Origin: Diphasiastrum complanatum
Lineage: Eukaryota > Streptophyta > Lycopodiopsida > Lycopodiales > Lycopodiaceae
Assembly: GCA_029204225.1 (NCBI GenBank)
Contig: CM055096.1
Location: 2,094,170 to 2,158,169, forward strand
DNA length: 64,000 nucleotides
Reading direction: 5' to 3'
The position numbers and the translations under genes were made by a program. This document shows, one piece after another, positions 36,701 to 47,840 of this stretch. The first letter of the stretch is position 1; each line of letters starts with the position of its first letter. Below the pieces are notes generated by a model. That model was given only the letters and a program-made list of their open reading frames with translations. It searched no databases and was not told where the DNA came from.

Positions 36701-39700
36701 ACAAAAGACTAGTGTATGAACTTAAGAAGTTATAATACAACTCATGCTCAAAACTTCTTTTTTGATGTGGAGGGTTGGTCAGATGAAATAATTGATACTA
36801 AGAATCTATGGTGAATTTGAATTTTTTTGGTTATGAATCTTATGATAATCATGTAATTATCTTCTTAAGGTATTACCAGTTATTTACTAAGTTTATTACC
36901 ATGGTAGCCATTCAAGATAATATCACAACATGCTATGTAACTTTAACCTCAAAAGCTGGAGGATTCTATTTGGCAACAAGCCTACAAAAATGTAACACAT
37001 TGGAGGAAAATTGTAAGGAGGTTTCCTTGACACTAGCAATTAAGTACAATACGCATCAAGCTGACTCAAGCTAGACACTATTATACACATGTCTACTTTT
37101 ATGTGATGTGACATGGGATGCACTTACTTACAATACAGCCCTTACGTTCTTACTACATCTTGATTGTTAATGGAACACACGTCCATGCAAGAGTCACATA
37201 ATAAAAATATAGTCCTTTTGTTTGACAAATTCTTTGTTTCCATGTATGTCCTTTATGAGGATGAGTTCTAACTCCATAGCTCGAGAATAGAAAGGAGGTC
37301 ATTTGCTATTGAGGATATTAGTAGGTCCAAACGGACCACTTATTGGAGTGCTTTCAGTTGAATCGTTGAATACTATGTGCATGGATATATACAAGATAAG
37401 AAAAGCTTACACGAAATATGCTAGTGTTGGAATTCATGCTTAGTTGTAAGGTTTGTGATTGAGGGTAACAGCAGGTCCAAATGTTTGCTATCGAGGGTAA
37501 TAGTAGGCCTAAATGCTCTTTTTTAACAATCTTAGAAATCAAAATTAGCATGCTGAATCGAGAACTAGATAATGCTCAGTCTAAAGCATATTATGAAAAT
37601 TAATGGCAAGTCCTCTAAAAATACTATAATTTCCATAAGATGCAAAGGAGACAAATTATCAAGGCTAATAAGTGATCACAAGAATCTTTTGGAAGTTCCA
37701 AATGGAGATAATTTTCTAGACTCTATCCAAGAGGGGCTCAATATTTTGAAGTTTCATCCAAGAGGGCTTCATATTTTCAAATTTGACTGGAGAGGATTCT
37801 CTATTTTCATATTTCGTCTATGACACCTAACTTTTTCAGGGCATCAAAATCACAGCCAGTGAGATTGAACCATAGAAGATGTAAAATGGCATATATTAAG
37901 GATTGAGAAGTGCTCACAAGCATAATAATATACTACATGTTTTAAGGAAACTTCTAGACCTTTTCACCAAGTAAAACGAGGGAAATCATCTAGAATTAGT
38001 GGAAGGGCAAATCACTTTACAGCTACTATTTTTGTTATGGACAACACCTTTTTTACTATTTGTAGGCTATAATGTCTTCTTCCAATACTTTTAGTGACTT
38101 TTTATGGGACACAAATTGTTTTTGAAAAGTTTTATGGACTTCAAGGATCATAATGTGTGTAAGCTCAAATCTTACATAAATCAATGGTCAAGATTCAATA
38201 TGGGGACCACCATTGCCTAGGGTAGAATAATGGAACCTCATTTTTCCTAAAATTGGATTGGCTGTGATTTTCACCTCCAAAAAATGTAAGAGCATAATTA
38301 CTGTGTAATTTATCGATTGTTTCAGGTGCACGATGGTCTAGTTCAGGTGCATTAATCCATGTTGGGTTCTGTCTAGGATTAAAATTCAAAACTAACCTCT
38401 AGCCTGTATGTTACGTTCACAGATGGTCCCAATAAGTGTGTTTTCACTTAGGGAGTTGGAAGGCCAAGTCATGAAGAGGCCTTACCGTTGGGGCCGGGGT
38501 CTACCGGCAGCCCCCGGACCCTACCGTTGGGGGGCGTTGCCCCCCAAACCCCCCATCGGGGGGCTACCGCCCCCCGAACCCCCTGAGCATTTATTGAAAA
38601 CCAGAGCAAATAACAGCCAAATAGCTATTGAAAACAAGATCTGTTTCTGACCCATCTACTGCACTTCTGAGAGGCAAAACGCTCGTTTGACCATTGATCC
38701 CTTAAAAAAATTTCAGCCATAAGCTATTTTTCCAAAAAAAAAAAAAAAAAATTCTTGCAATTCTGGGAGGAGAAAGGCGTTTCTCATAAATGCGGTTTCC
38801 GAAACGTCTCCTCCCAAAAATGTGATTCTGTGCAACTATGCTCCAAACACACTTTAAACCTTGGCTCGACGATAGAAATTGCCATTATATCTCTCCCTCT
38901 TCGTTACCACGACTCAATGAGAGTACTTAACATTATATCCCTACAATGTGCCACCAAACACACATTATCTAGTCCATCATATGGAGACTTTTCTCTTTCA
39001 ACAGTCATAATTTGGTTCCTAGGTTGCCCTCTCTATGAGGTACTCAAGGGGTTCAACTCTAATTCGCCACACAAACGAGGACATGCAGGAAAAAAATAGT
39101 CCTAATTTGGTTAAAAGTTTGTGAACGAAGAATCCACATAATCTGCTAGTATATATGGTCATTTTAGTAATATGGTTAGAACTCGTTTAACATGCTCATG
39201 TTTAAAATTTTTGATTAAAGAATCTCATTCTCTACCAATATCTACAATCATTAAAGTCATAATTTAGTTGGAACTCGTAGAATATTCTCATGTTGAAACA
39301 TTTTTGAACAAAGTATTCACATAGTCTACCACTATATGTCATCATTAAGGATTAAGATGCACTTCAAAAAATCAACATTGAAATGCCACGCCGATCCTTT
39401 TCTATATGAGGAAAGGAAATGTCTTTTCCATTGAGGAATCCTGTCACATAAGATGTCGAGGCCATTAGGTCAAGCCATTATTATAGTATGATGACCCACA
39501 ATGTATGGGGGAATGGATTTTCCAATGACCTTTTTACGAGTCATCCTTTAATGACTCAATGGAAAGGTTGCTTGAAGATTCACTCTTTTGTCAAGGATGA
39601 GTGAGGCTACCCAAAATGGCAAGTTGAACTCAATCTCTTTCTCATGGTACCAGCTACAGATGGAATCATTAACACAATCTTGAAATGATTTTCTTTTATT

Positions 39701-41359
39701 TTTGTCAAGATTTTCATGACACATTATGTACGATAATAGGTGTTTGTTGGCCCACGGTAAGGATATGTTCATACTCTCATGGTGTTTGTTAGCCCACGGT
39801 AAGGATATGTTCATACTATCCCATACTATGCCTCGACAAAAGGACTTGCCATTATATCATTACAATGGGCCTCCAAAGAACCATTATCTGGTCCATAATG
39901 AATCTTTTGCACAAATGCTTGCATTTCATAAATAGAAGGGGCAAAGCTTAAAGGGATCCTTTAGTGAGCATGAAAGGCATGATACACATGCTATCAAATG
40001 ATATCAACATTTGAGAGAATTTGTGCTACTAGATCGGCCTTTGATTGGGAAACTCGTGCGTCTCAATGTTGCGATGTTCGTCAAGTCTAGGTAGCACGCT
40101 AAAGAAGGCTCGCGGTTTAATAATCAATATTTCAGGAAGAAAACGTTTACAGGAAACACGGTTATTTATTATCAAAACTTACACACGGAATACACAAACT
40201 TAACCCGCCCTTCAATTTGCAATAAGTAGTAGAGAAAGAGAAGATTTACAAGAAAAACGGTGATTTATTATCAGAAATTGTAAACGGAGAAGAAAAACTT
40301 GACAACGCGTAACTGTTAGACGTAGAGGAGAATTAGAGCAAAAACGGTGATTTATCATACATGCAAAACAAAATGTTAACAATGCATAGTGATGATCGAT
40401 AGACAAAGAGAACATTTACACGAAAGACGATGATCTACTATCAGAAATTATACACGGAAAACAGAAACTTGACAACGCATTGCAAATGACTGATAGACGA
40501 AGAGAAGATTTACAAGAAAGAACGGTGATTTATTACCATAAATTACACGCAGAGAACACAAACTTAACAGCGCATTGCTGTAACTGATAGACGAAGAGAA
40601 GATTAAATAAAGGAAAGATGATTATTTACTGTGTAGCAATTATACGCGGAAAACACAAATTTAACAACGCATTGCTGTAACTGATAGACGAAAAGAAGAG
40701 TTAGTAATTATAAAGGAAAGACGATTATTTACTGTGCAGCAATTATACGCGGAAACACAAACTTAACAACGCATTGCTGTAACTGATAGACGAAGAGAAG
40801 ATTTACTAAAAGAAAGATGACTATTTGCTGTGCAGCAATTATACGAAGAAAACAGAAACTTAACAACGCGTTGTAATGCTTCTTGGTTTCCAAGGGGAGG
40901 CTCGAACCTAAGACCAAAGAAACTTTGGATGTCAAGCTAACCAACTAAGCCAACCCCGTTGGTTAACAACGCGTTGTAATGACCGAAGACGAACAGAAGA
41001 GAGTTTACAAGAAAGACGATGCTTTATCACCATAATTTATAGACGGATATAAAACAGAAAGTTGAAAACGCATTGCGATGACTGATAGACGAAGAGAAGA
41101 TCTACAAGAAAGACGAAAATTGATTTTGCAACCACGATACACAGAAAACACAAACTTACACGCATCGCATTAACTGATTGACGAATAGTCGAACATTTAC
41201 AGTAGAAATTAATATACACTGTGCAGAAAAGACGATAATTCACTGCGCAGAAATTATACACAGGAAAACACAAATTTAACGACAGAACTCAATCTTTCCA
41301 AAATTAGTATCTCACTCTTTGACTAAGCCCAAAGCAGTACCAATCACTCCTTGTAACAT
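27738..41359 (-). CDS. Plant alpha/beta-hydrolase lipase (Arabidopsis At1g73920/At1g18460-like), nine exons, 681 aa
   Basis: Minus-strand exons: 41359-41316, 36207-36034, 33561-33135, 33017-32758, 31111-31043, 30856-30800, 29959-29907, 29643-29568 and 28623-27738. Every junction is GT-AG and the phases sum to an unbroken frame. Exon 1 encodes only MLQGVIGTALGLVK plus two bases, matching the short N-terminal exon of the Arabidopsis relatives. Landmarks are 'NGISALVLIMLPG', 'GWELRPTYRAPRMPPWMEEG', an acidic Ser-rich linker, 'TDLGYPYEAIRVTTEDGY', 'YLQHGMFDSSLG' and 'DVFLGNFRGLASKEHV'. The catalytic triad is likely Ser441 in AHSLGG, Asp622 in GTKDRLIPP and His653 in EYAHLDFTF. The family is thought to hydrolyse neutral lipids; the real substrate is unknown. 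The hydrophobic segment near residue 30 could be a membrane anchor. Family length is about 700 aa, so the gene looks complete. Confidence 0.88.
32025..32257 (+). other. Possible exon of an unidentified gene inside lipase intron 4, opposite strand
   Basis: A TTTTTAG acceptor-like site at 32018-32024 precedes an open frame reading ITQNIAQPLYTYTLWLWELY, then WKMFRNIFKSYLEFFYRT and THMERAIIGKLNPNSK. It ends at a GAG/GTTTGA donor-like site near 32257. The aromatic, helix-like composition and the splice-like borders make it look more like coding sequence than chance. I cannot name the family and see no neighbouring exons. Confidence 0.3.
33867..33893 (+). repeat. (GA)n microsatellite in lipase intron 2
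   Basis: About 13 GA units inside the intron between exons 2 and 3. Confidence 0.9.
38480..38586. repeat. GC-rich hairpin cluster
   Basis: A ~107-base GC-rich island in AT-rich intron DNA. It contains at least three stem-loops: CCGGGG/CCCCCGG, GGGGGGCGTTGCCCCCC, and GGGGGG-CTACCG-CCCCCC. The phrase TACCG precedes or lies within each. I do not know its origin. Confidence 0.7.
39741..39820. repeat. Tandem duplication, 42-bp period
   Basis: TGTTTGTTGGCCCACGGTAA and TGTTTGTTAGCCCACGGTAA, each followed by GGATATGTTCATACT, lie 42 bases apart. The single difference in the shared part indicates a recent event. Confidence 0.8.
40110..41283. repeat. Tandem array, period about 94-101 bp, about 11 copies
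   Basis: The phrase CTGATAGACGAAGAGAAG or a variant recurs at about 40316, 40396, 40490, 40587, 40681, 40783, 40985, 41085 and 41177. It is followed by TTTACAAGAAAGACG, TTATTATCAGAAATTATAC, ACGGAAAACACAAACTT and AACAACGCATTG. Two weaker copies lie further left. The array ends only 32 bases from the splice donor of lipase exon 1. One unit is interrupted by the SINE-like insertion. Confidence 0.88.
40879..40962 (-). mobile_element. tRNA-derived SINE-like insertion (84 bp) with 19-bp target-site duplication
   Basis: On the minus strand it carries TGGCTTAGTTGG, a match to the pol III A box of tRNA genes, and GGTTCGAGCC, a B box, about 30 bases apart. Between them CCAAAGTTTCTTTGG forms a perfect 6-bp stem. 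The flanks TTAACAACGCGTTGTAATG at 40860-40878 and 40963-40981 are identical over 19 bases. The second flank then continues the tandem-array unit, so the insert split one unit. It is too short and too poorly paired at the acceptor end to be a working tRNA. No poly(A) tail is visible. Confidence 0.7.
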
Positions 41360-41420
41360 CTTGCACGCTCCTCGCTTCAAACATTAATAGATCGGTTTGT
41401 GATGTAATTCAATCTCAATA

Positions 41421-41428
41421 TATTTATA
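41421..41428 (-). promoter_or_regulatory. Alternative TATA box close to the lipase start codon
   Basis: On the minus strand TATAAATA lies 62 bases before the start codon, which would leave a 5' UTR of about 30 nt. Confidence 0.3.
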
Positions 41429-41433
41429 ACATA

Positions 41434-41467
41434 GCAGCGGCAGCGGCAGCGGCAGCAGCAAGAGCAG
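41434..41467. repeat. (GCAGCG)n-type short repeat in the lipase 5' region
   Basis: GCAGCGGCAGCGGCAGCGGC followed by AGCAGCAAGAGCAGC. On the gene strand this is a GCTGCC-type tract, probably in the 5' UTR. Confidence 0.85.
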
Positions 41468-41478
41468 CTTCTAAGTTG

Positions 41479-41520
41479 TCAGCCTTCGATTATCGACATT
41501 GTCTGACAATCATCGATCAT
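41479..41520 (-). promoter_or_regulatory. Possible 13-codon uORF in the lipase 5' leader
   Basis: On the minus strand ATGATCGATGATTGT opens a 13-codon frame ending in TGA at 41479. It is present in the transcript only if the distal TATA box is used. Confidence 0.3.
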
Positions 41521-41622
41521 CAAATGGCAGCCTAATATCGATCAATGGGGTGTGGTGGTGACTTGTGCTTTGTGCACTGCAGCCACGAAGGAGCAGTGAC
41601 GAAGTCTGGAGCTTTTCTTTGT

Positions 41623-41630
41623 ATTTTATA
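41623..41630 (-). promoter_or_regulatory. Distal TATA box candidate of the lipase gene
   Basis: TATAAAAT on the minus strand lies 264 bases upstream of the start codon, in a locally GC-richer stretch. It would give a 5' UTR of about 235 nt. Confidence 0.35.
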
Positions 41631-41639
41631 ACCGGGTCG

Positions 41640-42349
41640 CTCCGATGTGGCACGGAAGGAGGAGCGCGAAGCCGCTAACAGAGAACGTGGAGCTCCCATC
41701 GCTCGCTCCCTCCCTCCCTTGCTCCCTCTTCGCAGAGGCAGGAGATCCGAGAACGTGGAAACTAAATAGTAATTGAATTCGGGCCGAAGGACTTCCGTAT
41801 ACACACTCTATTTTTTATATATAATTTCATACCACATATACTTTTCTTTGTAATAACAGTTTTATATCATGTGTTATGAGAAATTCAAGGTTGGGCCTAA
41901 ATTCTAATAAACATTGGCTAAGTGCTTGGCTTGCAAAGACTTTTAAACCTTTTCAAAAGTTATCATTTGTTATGAGATACTCCGGTAGATGCTCTAAAAC
42001 AAAATCTTCCTAGAACTTTCAAATCATTTTGTTACCCGGAAACAAATTTAAACCTTCTAGAACTTTGAAAGCATTTGTTCTGACGTATTTGCAAAGGGGA
42101 TTTGAAAACTTTCAAACCATTTGTTATGACGTATTTGCAAAGGGGATTTGAAAACTTTGGCTTATGAGGATTGACCTTTTCTTTCAAGCTTCGAGTATTT
42201 TTTTTTTTGTTACTTTTTTGGATGCATCACCTAGATGAATAAGTGTCAAGCCTCTAAAATGTCCCAAGGCACTATCATGTCAATTATTGGTACCAACCAC
42301 AATAACATATGATCACACAATTATTGGCGCGAGCTTTTAACAAATTTTA
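41640..42349. other. Upstream flank of the lipase gene
   Basis: A CT/GA-rich and relatively GC-rich stretch to about 41760 resembles a plant promoter proximal region. Beyond that the DNA is AT-rich. Near 42070-42150 'CGTATTTGCAAAGGGGATTT' is duplicated with a ~50-bp period. No gene is recognised. Confidence 0.4.
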
Positions 42350-42375
42350 AATATATATATGTGTGTGTGTGTGTA

Positions 42376-42408
<33 letters not shown>

Positions 42409-42411
42409 ATA
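42350..42411. repeat. Compound (TA)n(TG)n(TA)n(TATG)n microsatellite
   Basis: Blocks of TA, TG, TA and TATG repeats lie in sequence. A copy of the following phrase ATAATTCATCCGTGTTTGA recurs at about 42576, after a second TATATATA run. Confidence 0.9.
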
Positions 42412-42599
42412 ATTCATCCGTGTTTGACACATCTAAATCTCATGTTCCGAAAATCTTCCCAAAACACTACTCTAGTAGTTGACAACATATGGCGGCAATA
42501 GCATTTTGAAAGGGTTGTCGAAATCTGACAATTTTCAACACCACTACACAATTTTTGACGCAAGTATATATATTATAATTCATCCGTGTTTGATAACAG

Positions 42600-45500
42600 A
42601 CCCTGATCTTTCATTTTATCACCTCTACGAGATCTGACCACGGTCAGATTCTGAGAAAACAGCCTGATATACGGTCAAAATTCCTTATATCTCACCCAAA
42701 TCTTTGTCCTAGAGCCCCGACATCCTGTCCAATAAGTCCTAAAAGCTGATCCCCATCCATCCCCCATGATCCAAGCACAAGATTCTACCAAGGACTCAAC
42801 GAATGAATGTACACAAACCTCACCATGGGCTATACCCATCTCCCAGAGATACTGATGATGATCTGCATGTCCTACATCCCATGTAGGTTCAACTCTCCAT
42901 GCTTGACGTTGCCAACTCTGATTTGACCAATACATAGGCCTCCCACCAAGGAGCCTATCTCACCAACACTGTGTCCATCATAGCGTCCAAGCCAAAGCAA
43001 ATGCAAACTAGATCCACTATCGTGATGAACAACTCACCCACGATCCATAGCATATCAGGTAGGATAGCTCCATAATCATGTACCATGTACCATCTGATCA
43101 CCAAGTATCCATTGCCCACTGATAGCTTCCAAAGAATCTGTCCACTTGTAGTGCAACTAGACTCCAACTGAATCTAACCAAAAGCTGCATCATGCTTACC
43201 AAAAGATGATGGATAGAAATAACATGTGATGCCAACCTGGAGACTACCGTGCATATGACCATGCAGCTCACCTGATTACTCGCCAAAGTATCAACTGTCA
43301 CTCCCTGACCAACCATCTCCATCCCTGCTGGCTCACAACCATGGGCATGCTGGATCCACATCACCCCGTAATGCTCCCCATGCCCTCAGGATATGTACCA
43401 CCCTAGGTACACTCCATGCCACCTGCCTCCAAGTAGGCTTGACCCATCCCTAGGTCATCACATGATGCACCAGCTGAAGAACATCGTCCCTACATCAAAT
43501 GACATATCATACCTGAGCAATTGTAGCATCTCCCTGAGTGCCACCCCAATGGACCCGTCATTCACATACTATGCTCACCTGATGTCTCCGATCCTGGTCA
43601 CCAACCTGCTAGACAAGCCGAACTCCAAAGCATCACCTGCTCCACCTAGCTCCTATCATCTGCTCGCTCTCCCTGGCTATTCCACCATCTGACACCATGC
43701 CACCGCAAGCATATCCCTGAGTCGCCACTCAAGATTGCTGTCTCTCTGATCATACTGAGGTATCTAGTTCTGAGCGACTTCCTCTAGGCTTATCCCTAAT
43801 CTCACCACTTGAGAATCTGCACCATGAAAATTCCAACACCTGTGCCAAGCCTAGACTCCTGCAAATACAGCCAAATGCATGAAAGCTATAGGTAGCTTAT
43901 CCACGCCCGTGATGGTAGATGTCTCTCCATCGATGCCAATGTCCAATGACTGGGCCCCTGCACCTGTACTCCCAAATGAGCACACCATGAAGTCCTCGCC
44001 ATCAATGTCCCCTATAGTAGATTGCTTGCAAAACACCCATCGTAGTGTTTGCCCTCCGATCACACCCCGTGCGATCTCCATCAGCTCTCCAGCCTAGAGC
44101 TGGCTCTCAAAGCTTCACGCTTTGTCCATTTGCATTTGCAGCTTCCTGATTCCATCATGAATCCTACCGGTAAGTCCTATTCAATCCAAAGACTCAAGTC
44201 CAATATGAAATAGTTGCCCCCTGATGATCATCCCATGTCATCCTGTAGTGCTATCCCTACCAGGTATTTCAATGCCATCCCCGATCACAAAGATCTGAGC
44301 ATCTACCCTGTAGTGCCCACCTGTATTCCCCCAAGCTAGCTCCAAGCTGCTCCTGTGAATGGTTCCAAACCACTCCCTAAGAATACACTGAGATGTGAAC
44401 TCCAAAGCCACCATCAAGTCCCTCACATGATGTGACATGCCAATATCCCTCCAAGTGAACCTGTGAGATCTTCCATGGCCCAAACCAAACAATCTGCACC
44501 CTATCATCACTGAAATCTGCATCCCTGATGCAATATTGATATGGCAAATTGACTTGGCTTATCCAAACTGGCAGTTGAAGTGTATCTCTTCGATCACAAA
44601 CCTGATACACTGCTCCACAGCTACAATGGCTTGATCAAAATTGACTTATCGACTGCAAAACCACAAAATCATCACACTCACTACTCACCAAGAGCATCCA
44701 AAGTGTGATTATTAACCCGTTCTTCTGCGTGTCCCACACACAACTCGTCCAATGCAAGTCCGCTATCTTGCCCAATGGCTTTCAACTGGCACCACCTCGC
44801 ACTTCAATCACCTGTGACCACCAATATGTGTGTACCTCCAAGCTAGCCCATATTTCCCTCCAAACGAGAAATTTCCAAGCTACAGATGCATGTCTCAATG
44901 CAGCTATCACCTAACTCAACAATGCTACTGCCGATCATACCTGTGAGAGCGTTCTCCCAAAATGCCACTTGACGTTGGTTGGTTCTAACTCCAAAAGTTG
45001 AACCCGTTCACAAGAATTTTTCACCTATAATCGGCATACCATGCCTACCTCTCACCTGTGATTGCTTGCCCTCTCAAAATTGTCGCCAATGATGAGTAGT
45101 CACGTCGCCAAACTGCACTTCCATCGCCAATACTAGCTTTCTCCACACAATTCCGGTACCATTCACTTCCATACTACATTTATCGCTTCCAAACACCCTG
45201 TTACCCTTTCAGGAGTAAGTAATAATGATTTTGAAGCGATAATGCCTCATTGTACTGCCCTGTAGCAGGTTTCACCAGCCAAAAATTGCCCCAAATTTGG
45301 CCCTACGATACCCAAATGGCGAATGTAGCCCATCACTAGGTCACCCGCACTCCGCTCAATGGAATGGTAACAAGAACACCCCAAAACACTTTCTCCCTGC
45401 TCTGTGACGTCGCTCTATCTGTCGGCTCTGAGCAGCCAGTTTCAAGGGTCATTTTGGCCCAAGGATGGCCAAAAAATGTGCCCTCTAGCCCCAATTAGCC

Positions 45501-46454
45501 CCAATGCTAATTTGCCTTGTATTTTTAAACTAAAACTTCAAACTGAAGTTTCTATAATGAAGAATAATCAGTTTAAATGTCGGGTCCACTTAAAGATTTC
45601 AACCTGAAGATTTTTATTGAATTTGCATAGCTATCTCCTCTTCAGGGCACTTCGGATCCATTTCCTCTTCATCCAATGGCCTTCTTAAATCTAGTGGCCC
45701 ACGCTGCTTCTATAGCTCCTTTTTGTCGCCATCGATCGTGCTAGATCTAAATCATGTGCTCTCCATCAATCTCTGTGCCCAAAGCAACTCCTCCATCCAC
45801 CAGAACCTTCAATACACTACAGGACCAGTGCGGTTGGCCGCGCGTGCTGGCCTACGAGCTCCCTCTTCCTCTCTTCACGTTCTTCCTCCACCTGGCTATG
45901 GAGAAGGGGTTTTTGTGCCCTCTAGAGATCCGATCTAGTGCGCTCTGCTGCCTTCGGCTATCCACGACCTCTTGGCAGACAATCCTCCTTACTAGGGTGC
46001 CCCTCTGTGCCACTTCACAGATCCAGAAAAGACCTCCTACAACCAATGATCCAGGGTTTTTCACCACAAAACCCTAACTTTGAGAAGAATAGAGATTTCT
46101 TGATCTCCACTCAGGCTTTTCCTGAGCTTCTGCAAACCCTCTGCAAGCCCCGTTGCGCCAAACGGCTGTCCACACAGTGAATCATGAAGCCAACACCGAT
46201 GATTTCCTCGAAACCACCGAAACTACAAGTTTCTCCGTGAATTCTCCCCGGAATCCACCTACGACGGTCGTTCTGATCTTCCCCGAAGCTCCGATCGAAG
46301 GAACTTTGTTGTCTCCTGCCATCCGAACTGCCTATACCTCGTATGGAGTCCTCTCTCCTGAATGCTTTGAGTGCTATTTCTCCTGGTGAAAGACGCTATC
46401 CCATAGCTCCACTGGATCGTGCATACCTGCATCACCCTGTAGCTCTGATACCAA
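42600..46454 (-). mobile_element. Non-coding internal region of a minus-strand LTR retroelement derivative (LARD-like), with PBS
   Basis: A primer binding site TTGGTATCAGAGCT lies on the minus strand at 46441-46454. The ~3.8 kb that would follow it has no gag, protease, integrase or reverse transcriptase motif in any frame I read. It is visibly richer in G+C than its surroundings. Part of it (45990-46070) is related to the leader of the Copia element at 7984-9196. This fits a large non-autonomous derivative with a conserved leader. The lower boundary is uncertain; 42600 is where base composition changes. Short open frames in it show no family motif. Confidence 0.45.
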
Positions 46455-46456
46455 GT

Positions 46457-47000
46457 TGAAATTCTGTTAGGATCTAGTGCAGTATGCAAATCACATCACA
46501 CAATCACCATAGCCACTCCTCACAAGCTCTCATAGATGGCACAGCAAAAGTTAAGTCTATTATGAAGAAACACTGTACATATAGCAAAGCCCCAAACTGC
46601 ATGGGCTCGACAGGTGTCACTAAACTGGCCTACCACCTGCCAAACTAGACTTAGGCCCAATATGGCCACATATATTGACAAACCCTGGACATGCCCCTGA
46701 GTATAGCATAATGAACTCAAAATCACTGTACAGGCTAATTTGTTCCTACGTGTGGCTACCCGGCTAACCCAAGTAGCCATCTACGGGATCAGTGCCCGAT
46801 CAATATATCCTAACGGGTCACGTCCTGATCACAACCATATACAGTAAACCAAATAAACTGTACACTAATTACATCATCACATTTAGAGCTTACATAAAAT
46901 GTATATCAGATTAACTCTGATTTCTAACTCATTAAAGTTGCCTGAATCAATGGAAAATCAATAACATTTGGTTTTGGGTATTCTTTACGATATTCGATAC
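46457..47000 (-). mobile_element. Presumed LTR next to the primer binding site (far end unknown)
   Basis: Read on the minus strand the LTR would end ...CAGAATTTCA, two bases before the primer site. The forward left end is therefore TGAAATTCTG at 46457. I cannot find the opposite terminus, so 47000 is arbitrary. Confidence 0.35.
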
Positions 47001-47760
47001 ACTTGTGTTTTAATCGAATATAGAACTACCTCCCAAAAATTATGACCTTATTCCATTTATTCACTTTAACAAGTATCTGAAAAGCTTTAGTTTCTACAAT
47101 CCTAAAGATCAAAATCTTTTAGGATAACCTATCGGCGAACAGGAAGAATAAAAAAAAAATTACCGTTTCACTCAATTTACTGGGAGTAAAATTACTCTAG
47201 AGTTAAATCGATAAAAAGCATAGTACCAGGGACCCAAAATTTTCACTAACTAGGTACTTGCCTGGAGAACTAACCCACTACCATTATTTTGTCAAGATCG
47301 GTTTAATAAAATTTTAACCGATTATTACAGCTTGACACACACATACCAGTATTAAGTTCTCATGCTAGGCTTATAGGTAATTGTCAAGTTGATAAGGACT
47401 TTATACATGCATATTGTCCACAGAGAAGAAAAAACCAAATTCTTTCTATCTCTTACTGGAAAACAATATCCGAAACCAAGTTTACTACTTTGACACACAT
47501 GCCCAAAGGAATCAAAATTCCTCTCACTGGAGGCTAGTAACTCAAATTTCCCGAGTTCCCAAAATCACTTTTGGAACCACTTTTGAAATTACAGCTTGTC
47601 AAGCACTTAAAACATCGGTTGCTCCTCATGCACATACATGCAATTTTACAAATTGCGGTCCCTCAACTTTAAAATACCCAAAAAGGCCTCTCATAACCTA
47701 AAAAAATTTAGGTATTGCTACTCCAGCCGCCATCTACCCAAAAAGAGAGGCAGCCTAGCC

Positions 47761-47762
<2 letters not shown>
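47001..47762. other. Unassigned AT-rich sequence
   Basis: No gene or element is recognised. Confidence 0.4.

Positions 47763-47835
<73 letters not shown>
47763..47835 (+). repeat. (GA)n microsatellite, about 36 units
   Basis: Pure GA run; no TATA+CT LTR module is visible beside it. Confidence 0.95.

Positions 47836-47840
<5 letters not shown>

Larger units (their letters stand above)
36208..41315 (-). other. Lipase intron 1 (5.1 kb)
   Basis: The intron is bounded by GTGAGA after the 44-nt first exon and by TTTTCAG before exon 2. It holds a GC-rich hairpin cluster, a small duplication, the ~97-bp tandem array and the SINE-like insertion. I found no coding sequence in 36300-38450 or 38600-39700. 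Confidence 0.7.

Noticed and set aside
40886-40958. A working tRNA gene on the minus strand
   Set aside because: A and B boxes are present, but the region is about 64 nt between the presumed ends, the T stem is mismatched and the acceptor stem pairs for only about four bases. The 19-bp target duplication fits a SINE-like insertion better.
42600-44930. Many mid-sized open frames on both strands
   Set aside because: Higher G+C lowers the number of stops. None carries a motif, and neighbouring frames overlap on both strands.
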